A stretch of 64,000 bases of DNA from Sphaerochaeta sp. (GTDB taxonomy: Bacteria > Spirochaetota > Spirochaetia > Sphaerochaetales > Sphaerochaetaceae): NCBI GenBank assembly GCA_018399495.1, contig JAGYOG010000007.1:1-64000 (forward strand), given 5' to 3'. The stretch's first letter is position 1; every line of letters starts with the position of its first letter. A model generated the notes under the pieces. The model made no database searches. It had not been told where the DNA came from and worked only from the letters and a program-made list of their open reading frames with translations. Positions 17,035 to 26,352 of this stretch are shown here, in pieces. Made by a program: the position numbers and the translations under genes.

Positions 17035-18504
17035 TTAGGATAGTTTTGAGGTAAAGGGCTTACCATGCTCTTTGCAAAGTCGCTTGGCTATATCCAGCCC
17101 ATCCTTCGCGGCGGTAGGAAGACCACCACCGGGGGTTGTCCACTGCCCGATCATCGCGAAGTTCTTCAATCCTGGAAGTGTTTGGGTAGGCTCTTGGAGA
17201 GTGTTGCCTTCGTGGGAGCAAATCCTTCAAAGCTTCCCTGCCAGTTTCCCGTATAGCGAATGACCGAGTGAGGTGTTGAGACGTCAACCATTTCAACCTT
17301 GTCTTCCAACGGCCCGATAATCTGCCCAAGTCAGGCCAAGCACTTCCTAACTTTGGTGAGCTTGCTCTTCTCCTCATACTGCTTCCAGTTTTCCGTAGCG
17401 AGCTGCTACCATTTATCGCCTTCCCAGGTGTTGAACATGACAGTGACGAGGGTCTTCCCTTCGGGGCAAGGGTTGGGTCATAGTGATAGACGTTTAGGCT
17501 GAATCGATTATGACTGCTGCCATCAGACATTGTAATCGGTTCCTTAAAATGGGGAACTGTTATGTGGCAGGCTGGAGTAATCACCTTTGAGTCCCAAGGC
17601 GACCATAATGCTGGAGGAAAAGTGGATAGGTTTCATAGGCTTTTTGGTAAGGTTTTGGAAGTACTTCCCTTCCAAACTGCCAAGGCGTGGCGTAATCCAT
17701 CAGCTGCGCTGATCACATAATCAGCTTCTACCTGTTCTCCTCCGCAGCGTCACGCCTTTGGCAACGCCATTTTCGACTAGTATGCTCTCTACCATGCTGT
17801 TATATCTGAAGGTCACTCAGTCGCTTTGCTTCTCGCTCGATGTTCTTGGCGAGGTTCGGGAACCTCCAACTGGATAGCCGGCGCATTGGTACGGTTGCTG
17901 AGAAGTCCCAGCGTGAGCGCAATCAGGGACCAATCCTCAGGAATCTCAGTGAAGAGAGCTCTTACAGGAATCTGGCTCTTGAATCGCTTTGAGTACTCCT
18001 TCATTGGTTTGAGGTGCTTGAACAGGGTGGTGGGCGATTGAGCCATAGGTTTTACTGACTATGGGGTTGGTTTCTCATCAGAGAATCTATTCCCAATTTT
18101 TTTCAGACTGGCTATAAATGCATGTACTTCCTTCCGGTCCTCATCACCATGGCAAGCAGTTCCTTTTCAAGGCTTCAAGGTCACTGTAGAGTGTTATGGA
18201 ATCACCTTTGGAGAGTCCCATCGTGGAAAACTGGTCAAAGTTAACGATTGGCACCGTAGAGCCATCGTCGTTGGTGAAAGCCCCAAGGTCTTTCCAGAGT
18301 TGATTGAACTCAGAACCTTCTTTGGTACCCATGAGCCAATGCACACAGTAGTCGATGGTGTACTGACCTCGTTTCAAGAGGTACAGAGACCACCTGGCAG
18401 GGCATGACGCTCCAGCACGGTTACGTTATAGCCACTACGAGCGAGAAGGAGGCTGCAGAGAGTCCTGCTATACCTGCCCCGATAATTACTACATGCTTTG
18501 CACT
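17035..18504 (-). pseudogene. Decayed CrtI/phytoene-desaturase-like FAD oxidoreductase
   Basis: Pieces of one protein lie in different minus-strand frames. The N-terminal FAD motif KHVVIIGAGIAGLSAA is followed after a frameshift by LLARSGYNVTVLERHALPGG. Further on are YTIDYCVHWLMG and FTEIPEDWSLIALTLGL. The C-terminal TPGGGLPTAAKDGLDIAKRL ends at a TAA at 17035-17037. This is the order expected of NAD(P)/FAD-dependent phytoene-desaturase-family oxidoreductases of about 490 residues. Many frameshifts and stops separate the parts. Where a start codon is expected, after GGGAG, the sequence reads CATATCAAG without an ATG. The gene is dead unless the assembly is faulty. Confidence 0.8.
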
Positions 18505-18615
18505 CTTGATATGCTCCCTTTCCGAATTTGATTACTTTATTGTTGCACATCGAATACAAATAGGATAGAGAAACTCGATATTCCTCTGGCTAGAACCGGA
18601 TATGTGCTATCCAAC

Positions 18616-19688
18616 TCACCTACCATAGTTTTCCCTGGTTGCATAGAGGTTGGTTCCTTTCATGAGGTATGCCATTTGGTAGCCGATGTCCATGTAGAAA
18701 AGAGTGAATAGGTAACAGATACGGTGCTGGCAAGAAGGCCGAAGACAGAGAGCAGAGGTATTAGCCAACTGTCAAAGCCATAGCCAATATCAAAGAAGAG
18801 GATAAGACGGGGATAGAGCCTTGGGCAAGGGTTCTGGCCCGTTGAAGCAGAGGAGAATCGGTTTGCCAGTGCTCCATCCAAGGGGTACTAGCCACTACCG
18901 TATCCTCTGACCAAACTTCCAAGAGAGGTTTCCTGCAGTACCGACACGGGAACATGACTTCCCCTAGTGTATAGGTAAACTGAAGGTTGTCACGAGAGGA
19001 TGATGGAATAGAGGTTATGTTTTTGTCATCTAGTTCTTCCCATACAGCAAAGTGCCCTGCCCCTTCAGCAGTAAATGCTAAATAGGAGGCGTTAGTATTC
19101 AGAAGTTTCGGTCCTAAAAAGAGGAGCTTATAAAAGCCAAGCCATCAAAAAGTTCTTCTTCGTGGTTGTAATAATAGCTGAGCAATACGCTCGTACCAAT
19201 TCCTGAAAGCTGACCGTAGAGAGGGGGCATTTCCACCATAGGAGGCAAACCAAGGGTTAATGCCCAGGACTGTTCCGCTGTCTAAAACATCTCCTTCAAT
19301 CATGGAGTCGAAGGCTTGTTCATAGGAACCACGGTAGCCTAAAAGATGTTTTGCTTAGAACAAGGCTTTGCTTGATCCCCAATGGTCCCAATCGAACTGT
19401 AGGAGGTCAAAGATAAGAGGAAGGAAGAAAGAAGTACTCCGCTGACAGGATGCTGCCAGCACCCGTTCATGAAAGCCTGCTTTGGCTAAGAGGACAAGGT
19501 CAGTTTCCCAACCAGAAGATTAGTCCAAGTCCCCAGTTACTCCTGAGCGGATACCGGTGGGTACCAGGAAGAGCCTATTCTTGGATGCCCTTCCCAACTG
19601 TCGTAGGTAAAACTCCAGGAAGCAAAGGCATTGAAGAAGACAGTACAAGTATGATCAAGCACAATACAACTCTATACTTCCTACTCAT
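18616..19688 (-). pseudogene. Decayed envelope protein gene, family unknown
   Basis: A good start is preserved (GGAGAAGGAGAGACAATG) and gives the signal peptide MSRKYRVVLCLIILVLSSS. Continuation needs frameshifts: ASWSFTYDSWEGHPRIGSSW, FDSMIEGDVLDSGTVLGINP, GIGTSVLLSYYYNHEEE and a hydrophobic SWLIPLLSVFGLLAS. It ends YLMKGTNLYATRENYGR at a TGA (18616-18618). The aromatic, alternating pattern suggests an exported or outer-membrane protein of about 350 residues. Its neighbour is also dead, so the two may have decayed together. Confidence 0.6.
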
Positions 19689-19841
19689 TGTCTCTCCTTC
19701 TCCCAAGTACTGATAATGGTACCATGGGTACTACCCTTTTCAAGAAAAAGCATTGCTTTCAGCATATTTAAGAAGACTAATCTACCAACGAAAAGATTCT
19801 TTACATTCTTCGAAAATCCTTTAGATTACATACAGCTTTTC

Positions 19842-19915
19842 GGGCCTATAGCTCAGTTGGTTAGAGCATCGGACTCATAATCCGTGGGTCGTAGGTTCAA
19901 GTCCTACTGGGCCAA
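19842..19915 (+). tRNA. tRNA with CAT anticodon (tRNA-Met, or tRNA-Ile2)
   Basis: The cloverleaf is clear: acceptor GGGCCTA, D arm GCTC...GAGC, anticodon loop CTCATAA with CAT, and T arm GTAGG-TTCAAGT-CCTAC. The encoded 3' strand is TGGGCC followed by A, so position 1 (G) faces A at 72 instead of C. Position 27-43 is T-T. CCA is not encoded. The anticodon stem lacks the three G-C pairs of initiator tRNA, so it is an elongator Met or a lysidine-modified Ile tRNA. Confidence 0.9.
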
Positions 19916-19917
19916 GA

Positions 19918-19945
19918 CAAAACCTCCTTGAAAAAGGAGGTTTTG
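19918..19945 (+). terminator. Terminator after the tRNA gene
   Basis: CAAAACCTCCTT (19918-19929) and AAGGAGGTTTTG (19934-19945) form a perfect 12-bp stem with a GAAA loop, two bases past the tRNA. Confidence 0.85.
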
Positions 19946-20013
19946 TGATGGGGAAGGCGATCTGGGTGTGATCCCTATGGTTGAGTCGTAAATCTGATTT
20001 TGTGTTCATGGAT

Positions 20014-20089
20014 TGTGACAGTTTACCTGAACTTAAGATCGCGTTATTCGCAGTTCAGAGCTAATGCCGGTTTCTGAGAAAATGTGACA
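20014..20089. repeat. Repeat-rich segment, possible end of a lost insertion sequence
   Basis: TGTGACA occurs as a direct repeat at 20014-20020 and 20083-20089. Between them CTGAACT (20027-20033) and AGTTCAG (20052-20058) are inverted, and GCG/CGC is nested inside. It begins where similarity to the helicase remnant stops. Multiple short repeats are typical of IS21-type ends, but no transposase remains. Confidence 0.3.
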
Positions 20090-20103
20090 ATTCTTCCTGG
20101 TAC

Positions 20104-20474
20104 TGAGGTACCTGAGGGGCTGACGAGTGAGCATTTCTCCATAGACAGCAGTTATCTGGTGAGGAAGTGGTTCCTATCGAGGAAGTATTTACGAGATAGG
20201 GGTCAAGAGATGTGCCAGATGGATGCGATACGCTTCGGAAGGGCTTGAACATACTCCATCCCCATTGAAAGCCCACTTTCTCCCTGGTTCAACTATCTCG
20301 AGAGAATCTTCTTGCTCCCGATAGGTATTTGCTGTCGAGGTTGCCTTCATGATCTTTATAGGTGACATCAAGGCAGTTGATCCCCACCATTTGGTCTGTA
20401 CCCTATTCCTACATCACGATGGGGAATCAAGTTCCTTACCATGCTTCCGGGTTTATGTCTTCGAGATGAGTCAT
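20104..20474 (-). pseudogene. 5' stub of a SNF2-family helicase gene (COG0553-like)
   Basis: An ATG at 20474 with GGAG five bases upstream begins MTHLEDINPEA. Passing through frameshifts the pieces read LIPHRDVGI, MVGINCLDVTYKDHEGN, LEIVEPGRKWAFNGDG, SEAYRIHLAHLL and [21 protein letters not shown]. In intact proteins of this type the next motif is the Walker A segment LADDPGAGKT, which is missing here. The order and wording match the N-terminus of large SNF2/HepA-like helicases that often sit in defence or modification islands; this is from memory, not a search. Only about 125 of roughly 1000 codons remain. Confidence 0.65.
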
Positions 20475-20859
20475 CACTACTCCAATTAGTAAAATTGTTC
20501 TTACAATCCTCAATCAAAAGCGTAACATAGCCGCCTTTGTCAGAAAAGCTGGTATTCTGTATTTCCAATCACCCTTCATAATACCCTCAAATTGGCATCA
20601 TAGGGGAATTTAAATGTGGCTAAAAGCTTATGTAACCTAGGACCTACGCATTAAACCCATCTCATACGACATTCCCAGCATACGCTTTCAGGGTTATCGA
20701 GGCCGTCAGAGGCTTGTATGAAACCAATTTATGAGGTGTTTTGGAGATTTACGGGTGCATAAGGATAACCCAGGACATACCAGGAGATCCACTGTCCTGG
20801 TGGATCCCCATCTGTCCATGGCCTTGGCGCACTTTCGGTTAAGTAGTCTTTCTCGGTAT

Positions 20860-22182
20860 AATCTCCACAGATTTCGCGAAGGTGAGAGTGGGTCCATCAG
20901 CGTCAGCGCTTGGGACATGGCATCGTTGAAGTTCCAGCCGAAGATTTTCCTCAGCCTTTTCTTGCTGATCTTCTGTGTTCCCCCTATGAGGTCGCTCATC
21001 TTCTTGTACAGTGAGAGACATGCCTTGTTTACAATATGCTCTGGTTGAGGCTGCATTCCTGTCACTCAGGGCCATGTCATCCTCGCGAAAGGTCGTATCA
21101 AGGTTCCAGTGCGGTTGCTCATTAAAATATTTTTCGCATAAAATCATCCAATGGGAACGTATGCAATGAGCTGCATCTGAGATGTCCTTCAGGCTGGTAA
21201 GATAGTAACGGGCCTCGTTCACCTCTTTTCCGGTAACGTTGTGGATCATCGTCTTGACCATGCATACCACAGAGAAGACCTTCTTCCACTCCGAAAACAG
21301 CCCTTTCTTCTCGCTTGAGGTCAGTGGGTAGAGATAAAAGGATCTCTGCTCGAGCTGGTTGTGGCTGATCTCACTCGTCATATGGTAGCAACCATCAATA
21401 CTCTTGAGCTTCTCCTTATTCTCTTCCGTAAATAGTGTCTTGGCAAATTCAGTGGCTTTCCCCTGGTTACCCTTCAGGCCCCCTATATAGTCACCTTTTG
21501 ACTCGGCAATGATGCTGATGGTCTTGGTTTGCATATGCATGGCATCGAAGGTGACCACAGTGTCCTTGAGGTTCATCCTTGCGAGAATCTTCTGGGCATG
21601 AGGGATTTCATTTGTCTTGGATTCTATCGCCTCGGAGAAGAGACAGGTTTCCGTATCCTGCTCATATATATTGAGAATCTGCAGGTCTTTGATCTCTTGC
21701 TCTGTGTCTGCCTTGCGCCCTGTGCCCCTGAGTTGCTTGCCATCCACCGACACTATCCTTTTGGGAGGGGTCGGTAGTTTCAGCGCCTTCCTGATTGCTG
21801 TATCCGAATTGTGCAATACGCTTACCAGCAATGCATTGAGCTCCTCGGCCCTGATGATGGAGAGGACTCTCCTGAATGTATCGTGGCTGGGGATGGTCTC
21901 CTTGCCGAACAGGCGCCTGTAGAGCTTGGCGTTGCTCATCCAGAAATCCTGTGTGGACAGGCAGCTCTCAGATCCGGCCAGCGTGGCGAGAAACAGCATG
22001 AGGATGACCTCACCAAGCGGGTAGATAGTCCGTCCCTGGACCCTGCAGTCGGGTACATCTCCAAACAGTTTCAGTATCTTCTTTAGTATCCGGATCCTCG
22101 TCTCATTGCCTGCATCCTTTACCTTGATGGTGCTGGAAGACTGGAAATCCTCGATTTGCATCTTCAGTGTCTCAAACTTCAT
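20860..22182 (-). pseudogene. ISAs1-family transposase, frameshifted near its C-terminus
   Basis: The start MKFETLKMQIEDFQSS has GGAGG upstream. Visible family motifs are IVSVDGKQLRGTGRK, VVTFDAMHMQTKT (Asp residues of the DDE triad), CIRSHW and HWNLDTTFREDDMALSDRNAA. At about 21040-21060 the frame shifts, and the true C-terminus continues in another frame as NKACLSLYKKMSDLIGG and KISKKRLRKIFGWNF. The uninterrupted frame runs to 20839 with an unrelated tail. The protein is probably non-functional unless frameshifting is programmed. The end at 20860 is approximate. Confidence 0.8.
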
Positions 22183-22807
22183 GATGGGAGCCTCCAAGTT
22201 CAAACGGTATCGAATGCTTCGTGCCAAGATGCTTCAGCCGCTCGGATATATCCGAAAGATGCCACCCCCCGTTCACATGCACGGCATACAGGTTTGAAGA
22301 AAGTGCAAGCATCTCACCAAAATCAGGCCCAAGGCGGTCTCTCAGCTTCGACTCGACCTGTCGTCTCATGATTGGGAGGTATTGCTCCTCTCCCTTCGTC
22401 AAGGTCCTGTTCAAATCTATTTCAGGAAACAGTATGGAAAACCAGCTGCCTTCATGTCCAAGCTGGTTTTCTTTGCCCTCTATGCCAAGGGCTGCCTTCA
22501 TCAGCAGGAGATCTGCATCGAGGCCGAGCCTCTTGGGATGCTTGGTCAGCACTCTGCATGAGGTTTCGACGATATGGCAGAACCCATAGCGGAGGACCCT
22601 GATTGCAGGCTTGACTGGCGGTCTCGATGGCACAAGCCCTTCCTGTTCGGTGACAATCCCCAGGTATTCGTCACAACGGAATACCGGGTAGCTCTTTCCT
22701 GGCACCCGCTCTGAATGGCCCCGATACAGGGCGTACCCATGCTTGGTCTTTTTCGTATAGATTCCCTTGGTCTTGTACTTGAGAACCCAATCAGGCAATG
22801 GGGGCAT
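22172..22807 (-). CDS. Unrecognised first ORF of the ISAs1-like element
   Basis: The 211-residue product starts MPPLPDWVLKYKTKG, with AGGAG upstream in the region shared with the MITE. It contains GYALYRGHSERVPGKSYPVF and CDEYLGIVTEQEGLVP, reminiscent of N-terminal parts of some DDE transposases, and is otherwise unfamiliar. Its stop overlaps the transposase start by 11 bases, which suggests coupled translation. It lies inside the terminal repeats, so it is cargo or an accessory transposition protein. Ordinary ISAs1 elements have only the transposase gene. Confidence 0.6.
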   Translation of the reverse strand: MPPLPDWVLKYKTKGIYTKKTKHGYALYRGHSERVPGKSYPVFRCDEYLGIVTEQEGLVPSRPPVKPAIRVLRYGFCHIVETSCRVLTKHPKRLGLDADLLLMKAALGIEGKENQLGHEGSWFSILFPEIDLNRTLTKGEEQYLPIMRRQVESKLRDRLGPDFGEMLALSSNLYAVHVNGGWHLSDISERLKHLGTKHSIPFELGGSHHEV

Positions 22808-23096
22808 GGTGTGAATCTCCTGTATTAAGTGCAGTTTAATACTCTGTAAAAAGAAAAGCAAGAGAAAAAGTGAATCCACCCTCAAAAATGAGGTTCCCCT
22901 CAACTTTTTCATCTTGCTTGTATGCTTGCATCACAACAAGTTGTCATTCATTTCCAACTATTTGGTGCGTAACTCCTACATCTCCAGATGCGCTGAGATA
23001 TTTTTTATTCCTCAACGGAGCGAGGGTATTTTTTGTAATATAATCAATTGCTTGTGTCTTTTTAAGACACTTGATTCTCGAGCGAGTGCAGGAAAA

Positions 23097-23179
23097 GCAA
23101 GGTGAGATACCCCGTCCCTTGGGGCGGAAAAGGAGGCAACGCCTCCTGAGTTTATGACTTGCCCTGAGGTATTGATACC
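23097..23179 (+). promoter_or_regulatory. Structured leader upstream of the diguanylate cyclase gene
   Basis: GCAAG (23097-23101) pairs with CTTGC (23158-23162) to enclose two hairpins: CCGTCC/GGGCGG (23112-23127) and GGAGGC/GCCTCC (23132-23146). GGTATT at 23168 can pair with either of two identical GATACC copies (23106-23111 and 23174-23179), which are mutually exclusive choices. This looks like a switch or a small structured RNA. It does not match the c-di-GMP riboswitch consensus or another class I know. The rest of the 22979-23282 gap holds a hairpin at 23054-23070 and nothing else I recognise. Confidence 0.35.
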
Positions 23180-23282
23180 TTTCATTGACTTTTCCTTATA
23201 GTAGTACTGGACAAACTTGGAGTTGACACCTGGGCCACAACACGGCAATCTAAGCACATACTGTATGAAAAGTAGGCTACGG

Positions 23283-24188
23283 ATGGAAAAGAGTTTAATC
23301 TACCAAGAAGTCTTGAAGTATGTAAAGGAAGGGGTGTATTTCGTAGACACCAATCGTAAGATTACCTTCTGGAACAACACTGCAGAAAAGATTACCGGGT
23401 TCACGGCTGCGGAAGTGCTCAATAAATATTGTTACGATAACATTCTCAACCATGTTGATGATGAAGGGACTCATTTGTGTCAGCAAGGATGTCCCCTGCA
23501 CAGGACCATGGAGGATGGTCATAACCGTGAGGCGTCGGTGTACCTGCATCATAAGCAAGGATACCGTGTTCACGTGATGGTCAGAACCTATCCACTGTAC
23601 GATGAAGATAGACTCATCGGTGCCATAGAACTATTTTCTGACGAGAAGCCACCGATGCAGTTGATGGAAGAGATAGAAGACTTGAAGGTCCTTGCCATGA
23701 CTGACCAACTTACTGAAATTGCAAACCGACGCTATACGGAATCTTTTCTTTCAGGCAAGCTCTTGGAGCTGGAAGAGTTCAAGACTCCCTTTGGAGTGGC
23801 TATGATTGATATTGACCATTTCAAGGCGGTGAACGACACCTACGGACACGACGCGGGAGACTTGACAATCCAGATGACCGCAAAAAACCTAGTGAATGCA
23901 GTACGATCCAGCGACTTGGTCGGCCGTTGGGGAGGGGAGGAATTCCTTGTGGTGTTCTCGGCAGTGGGGATTAATCAGTTGCAACAGATTACCGAGAGGA
24001 TGCGGATGCTTGTTGAAACATCCTCGGTGCAACGCGAGGGCTCGGATATCCGGGTAACCATCTCTATCGGGTCTGTGTTTGTTGAGAAACCCTTATCCAA
24101 GGACCGCATCATCCAGATGGCGGATCAGCTGATGTACCAGAGTAAGTTGGAAGGACGGAATCGTATTACTTCAGCTACGCTTGATTGA
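23283..24188 (+). CDS. Diguanylate cyclase with PAS sensor domain
   Basis: The product of about 301 residues has a PAS domain (YVKEGVYFVDTNRKITFWNN) and a GGDEF domain. The latter shows MIDIDHFKAVNDTYGHDAGD and an intact active-site loop GRWGGEEF, so it should make c-di-GMP. Cys residues in HLCQQGCPLH within the PAS region may bind a metal or a cofactor. It has no membrane segment. ATG at 23283 follows AGTAGG; ATG at 23265 in the same frame is also possible. A structured leader lies upstream. Confidence 0.88.
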   Translation: MEKSLIYQEVLKYVKEGVYFVDTNRKITFWNNTAEKITGFTAAEVLNKYCYDNILNHVDDEGTHLCQQGCPLHRTMEDGHNREASVYLHHKQGYRVHVMVRTYPLYDEDRLIGAIELFSDEKPPMQLMEEIEDLKVLAMTDQLTEIANRRYTESFLSGKLLELEEFKTPFGVAMIDIDHFKAVNDTYGHDAGDLTIQMTAKNLVNAVRSSDLVGRWGGEEFLVVFSAVGINQLQQITERMRMLVETSSVQREGSDIRVTISIGSVFVEKPLSKDRIIQMADQLMYQSKLEGRNRITSATLD

Positions 24189-24339
24189 ATTCAGATACCT
24201 TACTGCTTAAGGATACTGCAGAGTATTTTATTCCTTGGTTTCCTTACGTTGTTTTGCTATGACGGGTATTTTTTCCAATGCGTGTAAAGCGATGCAAAGG
24301 TTCCAAATATTTTCCAATTTCCATGTTGTTTCTTGGTCG

Positions 24340-26352
24340 TCAGATAAGCAAAAAGTCGGCTCGTTTTTCCTCTTTGGAGACGCTTTTTATCTTGATGGTA
24401 ACCGCGTCCCCCATGCGATAGACTTTTCCCGTCTTTCGCCCGGTGAGTGTGAATTCCTCTTTGTCAAAATCGTAGTGGTCTCCTTTGAGCTCAGAGACAT
24501 GTACCAACCCCTCAATGACGTAGTGGGACAGCTCTATAAACATCCCAAAGCTCGCCATACCGGAGATGATTCCCTCATACGTCTCTCCCACCTTCGAGGA
24601 GAGGAATTCCATCGATTTGATCTTGATAAATTCACGTTCAGCTTGGGTTGCCCTGATTTCCCGCTCTGAGCAGTGCGTACAGATGGGTTGGAGTTTTGTA
24701 GACAATGTAGCAATCTCAGTTTTTGCTATTCCCTTCTTGTCTTTTTCCTTGCTCGCATAGTATTTCAACAAACGATGTACCACTAAATCTGGGTACCTTC
24801 GAATTGGAGAGGTGAAATGGGTGTAGGCATCAAAAGCCAAGCCAAAGTGCCCCTCGTTCTTTGTGCTGTAGTACGCCTTTGTCATAGACCTAAGGGCAAC
24901 TTTCTCAACGAAATACTTGTAGTCAAAGTTTTCAATAATATCGAGAATTTTCCTGTAATCATCCGATGCAAGGTCTTTGTCCAATTGGTATTTTAGCCCC
25001 AATCGCTCAAGCAGGTTGAGAAAGCTTTGTATTGATTGCTTATCGGGCTTTTCATGGACCCGATAAACAAAGGGCTTCTGGTTCTTACTGGTAGATTGCT
25101 TTGCAATGTGGTTAGCAACAATACGGTTAGCAACAAGCATGAACTCCTCGATCAACCTATTTGATTCGATTCTCTCTCGTGGCCTGATTGCATAGGGAAC
25201 CCCCTCTTCATCAAGAGATATTGCCGCCTCAGAGATATCGAAATCGATTGAGCCCATCTCTTCCCTTGCCCTACGAAGAATTAGGGAGAGCATTTGCATA
25301 AGATGAATGGTTTTTGCATGAGCATGCTTTTTCCCTTCAATGATTGCTTCAACCTCTTCATAGGTAAAGCGGGCAGCACTCCTGATGATGGTTTCCCTGA
25401 TTCTATACTTCTGTACAATACCGCGTGAATCGATTTCCATAATTACAGAGAAAGCAAGGCGATCAGTGTGTGGTTTGAGGCTGCAAAGATCATTGGAGAG
25501 CCGCTCGGGTAGCATGGGAATTACATTATTCACAAAATAGACAGATGTCCCACGTTCATATGCCTCCGTGTCAATTGCAGACCCCTCACGCACATAGAAA
25601 GAGACATCTGCGATATGCACTCCCAGTTCCAAACGACCATTTTCCAATTGTGTGAGGGAGATTGCATCGTCAAAATCTTTTGCAGATTCCGGGTCAATGG
25701 TAAAACAGGGGACTGAGCGGAAGTCTTCACGTTTTTTCAGTTCATTTTGCAGATCAAACTCGGGAAGCCCATTCAGTGCTTTATTCACTTGTGCTGGGAA
25801 TGGAATAGTCAGATCGTTGTTTCGGGCAACCATAAGGAGATCCATCTCCTTGTTTTCAGGCTTCCCAAGGATATCGATAATGTTTCCTGTAACAGTATGA
25901 TCATCTTCATTCCAACTTGTTCTCATTACCACAACGAACTCACCATTCTTTGGCGGCCTCCCAATCTTTGGGGAGGACAAGGAATCCTTGGGAATGATGA
26001 TTGGATTGTTGTATCGTTCGTCACTGGGGATGACCGAGCCTCCTTCCTTGCTGCTCTTAAAGACTCCAATGATTTCTTTTTTCTGCAAGGTGAGGATTTT
26101 GACGATTCTCCCTTCAGGGTTTTTCTTGGGAACTTTTCTTACTATTTCAACAGAAACATAGTCTCCGTCCATGGCATTCAACATATGTTCCAACGGAATG
26201 AAGATGTCAGTTCCTTTCTTGACTAATACGAAACCGAATCCCTTTGCATGCACCGAGAGGTGTCCCTCTATCATTTTCCCTTGTGGTTTTTGTGTTCTAC
26301 TGGATTTCTTGGTTGGTTTAACGCTGTTCTTTGTGTCTGTCTTTTTAGGCAC
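24340..26352 (-). CDS. rnr: Ribonuclease R
   Basis: The product of about 670 residues is an RNase II/R-family 3'-5' exoribonuclease. It has a Lys-rich N-terminus, cold-shock-like domains and the RNB catalytic domain with CFTIDPESAKDFDDAISL (metal-binding Asp cluster). A C-terminal S1 domain (YEGIISGMASFGMFIEL) follows. It degrades structured RNA and takes part in rRNA and tmRNA-related quality control. GTG at 26352 is chosen because AAGGAG lies eight bases upstream; the frame extends to 26427. Confidence 0.93.
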   Translation of the reverse strand: MPKKTDTKNSVKPTKKSSRTQKPQGKMIEGHLSVHAKGFGFVLVKKGTDIFIPLEHMLNAMDGDYVSVEIVRKVPKKNPEGRIVKILTLQKKEIIGVFKSSKEGGSVIPSDERYNNPIIIPKDSLSSPKIGRPPKNGEFVVVMRTSWNEDDHTVTGNIIDILGKPENKEMDLLMVARNNDLTIPFPAQVNKALNGLPEFDLQNELKKREDFRSVPCFTIDPESAKDFDDAISLTQLENGRLELGVHIADVSFYVREGSAIDTEAYERGTSVYFVNNVIPMLPERLSNDLCSLKPHTDRLAFSVIMEIDSRGIVQKYRIRETIIRSAARFTYEEVEAIIEGKKHAHAKTIHLMQMLSLILRRAREEMGSIDFDISEAAISLDEEGVPYAIRPRERIESNRLIEEFMLVANRIVANHIAKQSTSKNQKPFVYRVHEKPDKQSIQSFLNLLERLGLKYQLDKDLASDDYRKILDIIENFDYKYFVEKVALRSMTKAYYSTKNEGHFGLAFDAYTHFTSPIRRYPDLVVHRLLKYYASKEKDKKGIAKTEIATLSTKLQPICTHCSEREIRATQAEREFIKIKSMEFLSSKVGETYEGIISGMASFGMFIELSHYVIEGLVHVSELKGDHYDFDKEEFTLTGRKTGKVYRMGDAVTIKIKSVSKEEKRADFLLI

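Larger units (their letters stand above)
20638..22978 (-). mobile_element. ISAs1-like element with two ORFs
   Basis: The ends are imperfect inverted repeats: TAGGACCTACGCATTAAA at 20638-20655 and, on the minus strand, TAGGAGTTACGCACCAAA at 22978-22961 (14 of 18 match). Between them are an unrecognised ORF and a DDE transposase of the ISAs1/H-repeat type with overlapping ends. No target duplication is visible (flanks TTATGTAACC and CATCTCCAGA), so one side may be rearranged. The outer bounds are confirmed by the MITE at 55454-55669, which shares both ends. Confidence 0.8.

Noticed and set aside
17060-17584. Minus-strand ORF of 174 codons taken as a gene
   Set aside because: Its start matches the C-terminal part of the oxidoreductase pseudogene, then it runs out of frame; it is a decay product.
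20638-22978. Target duplication for the ISAs1-like element
   Set aside because: The 10 bases on each side (TTATGTAACC and CATCTCCAGA) do not match.
23097-23179. c-di-GMP, TPP or cobalamin riboswitch
   Set aside because: None of the conserved core sequences of these classes is present, so only an unassigned structure is claimed.
24235-24669. Plus-strand ORF of 144 codons
   Set aside because: It lies mostly antisense to the S1 end of rnr, which is well supported by motifs.
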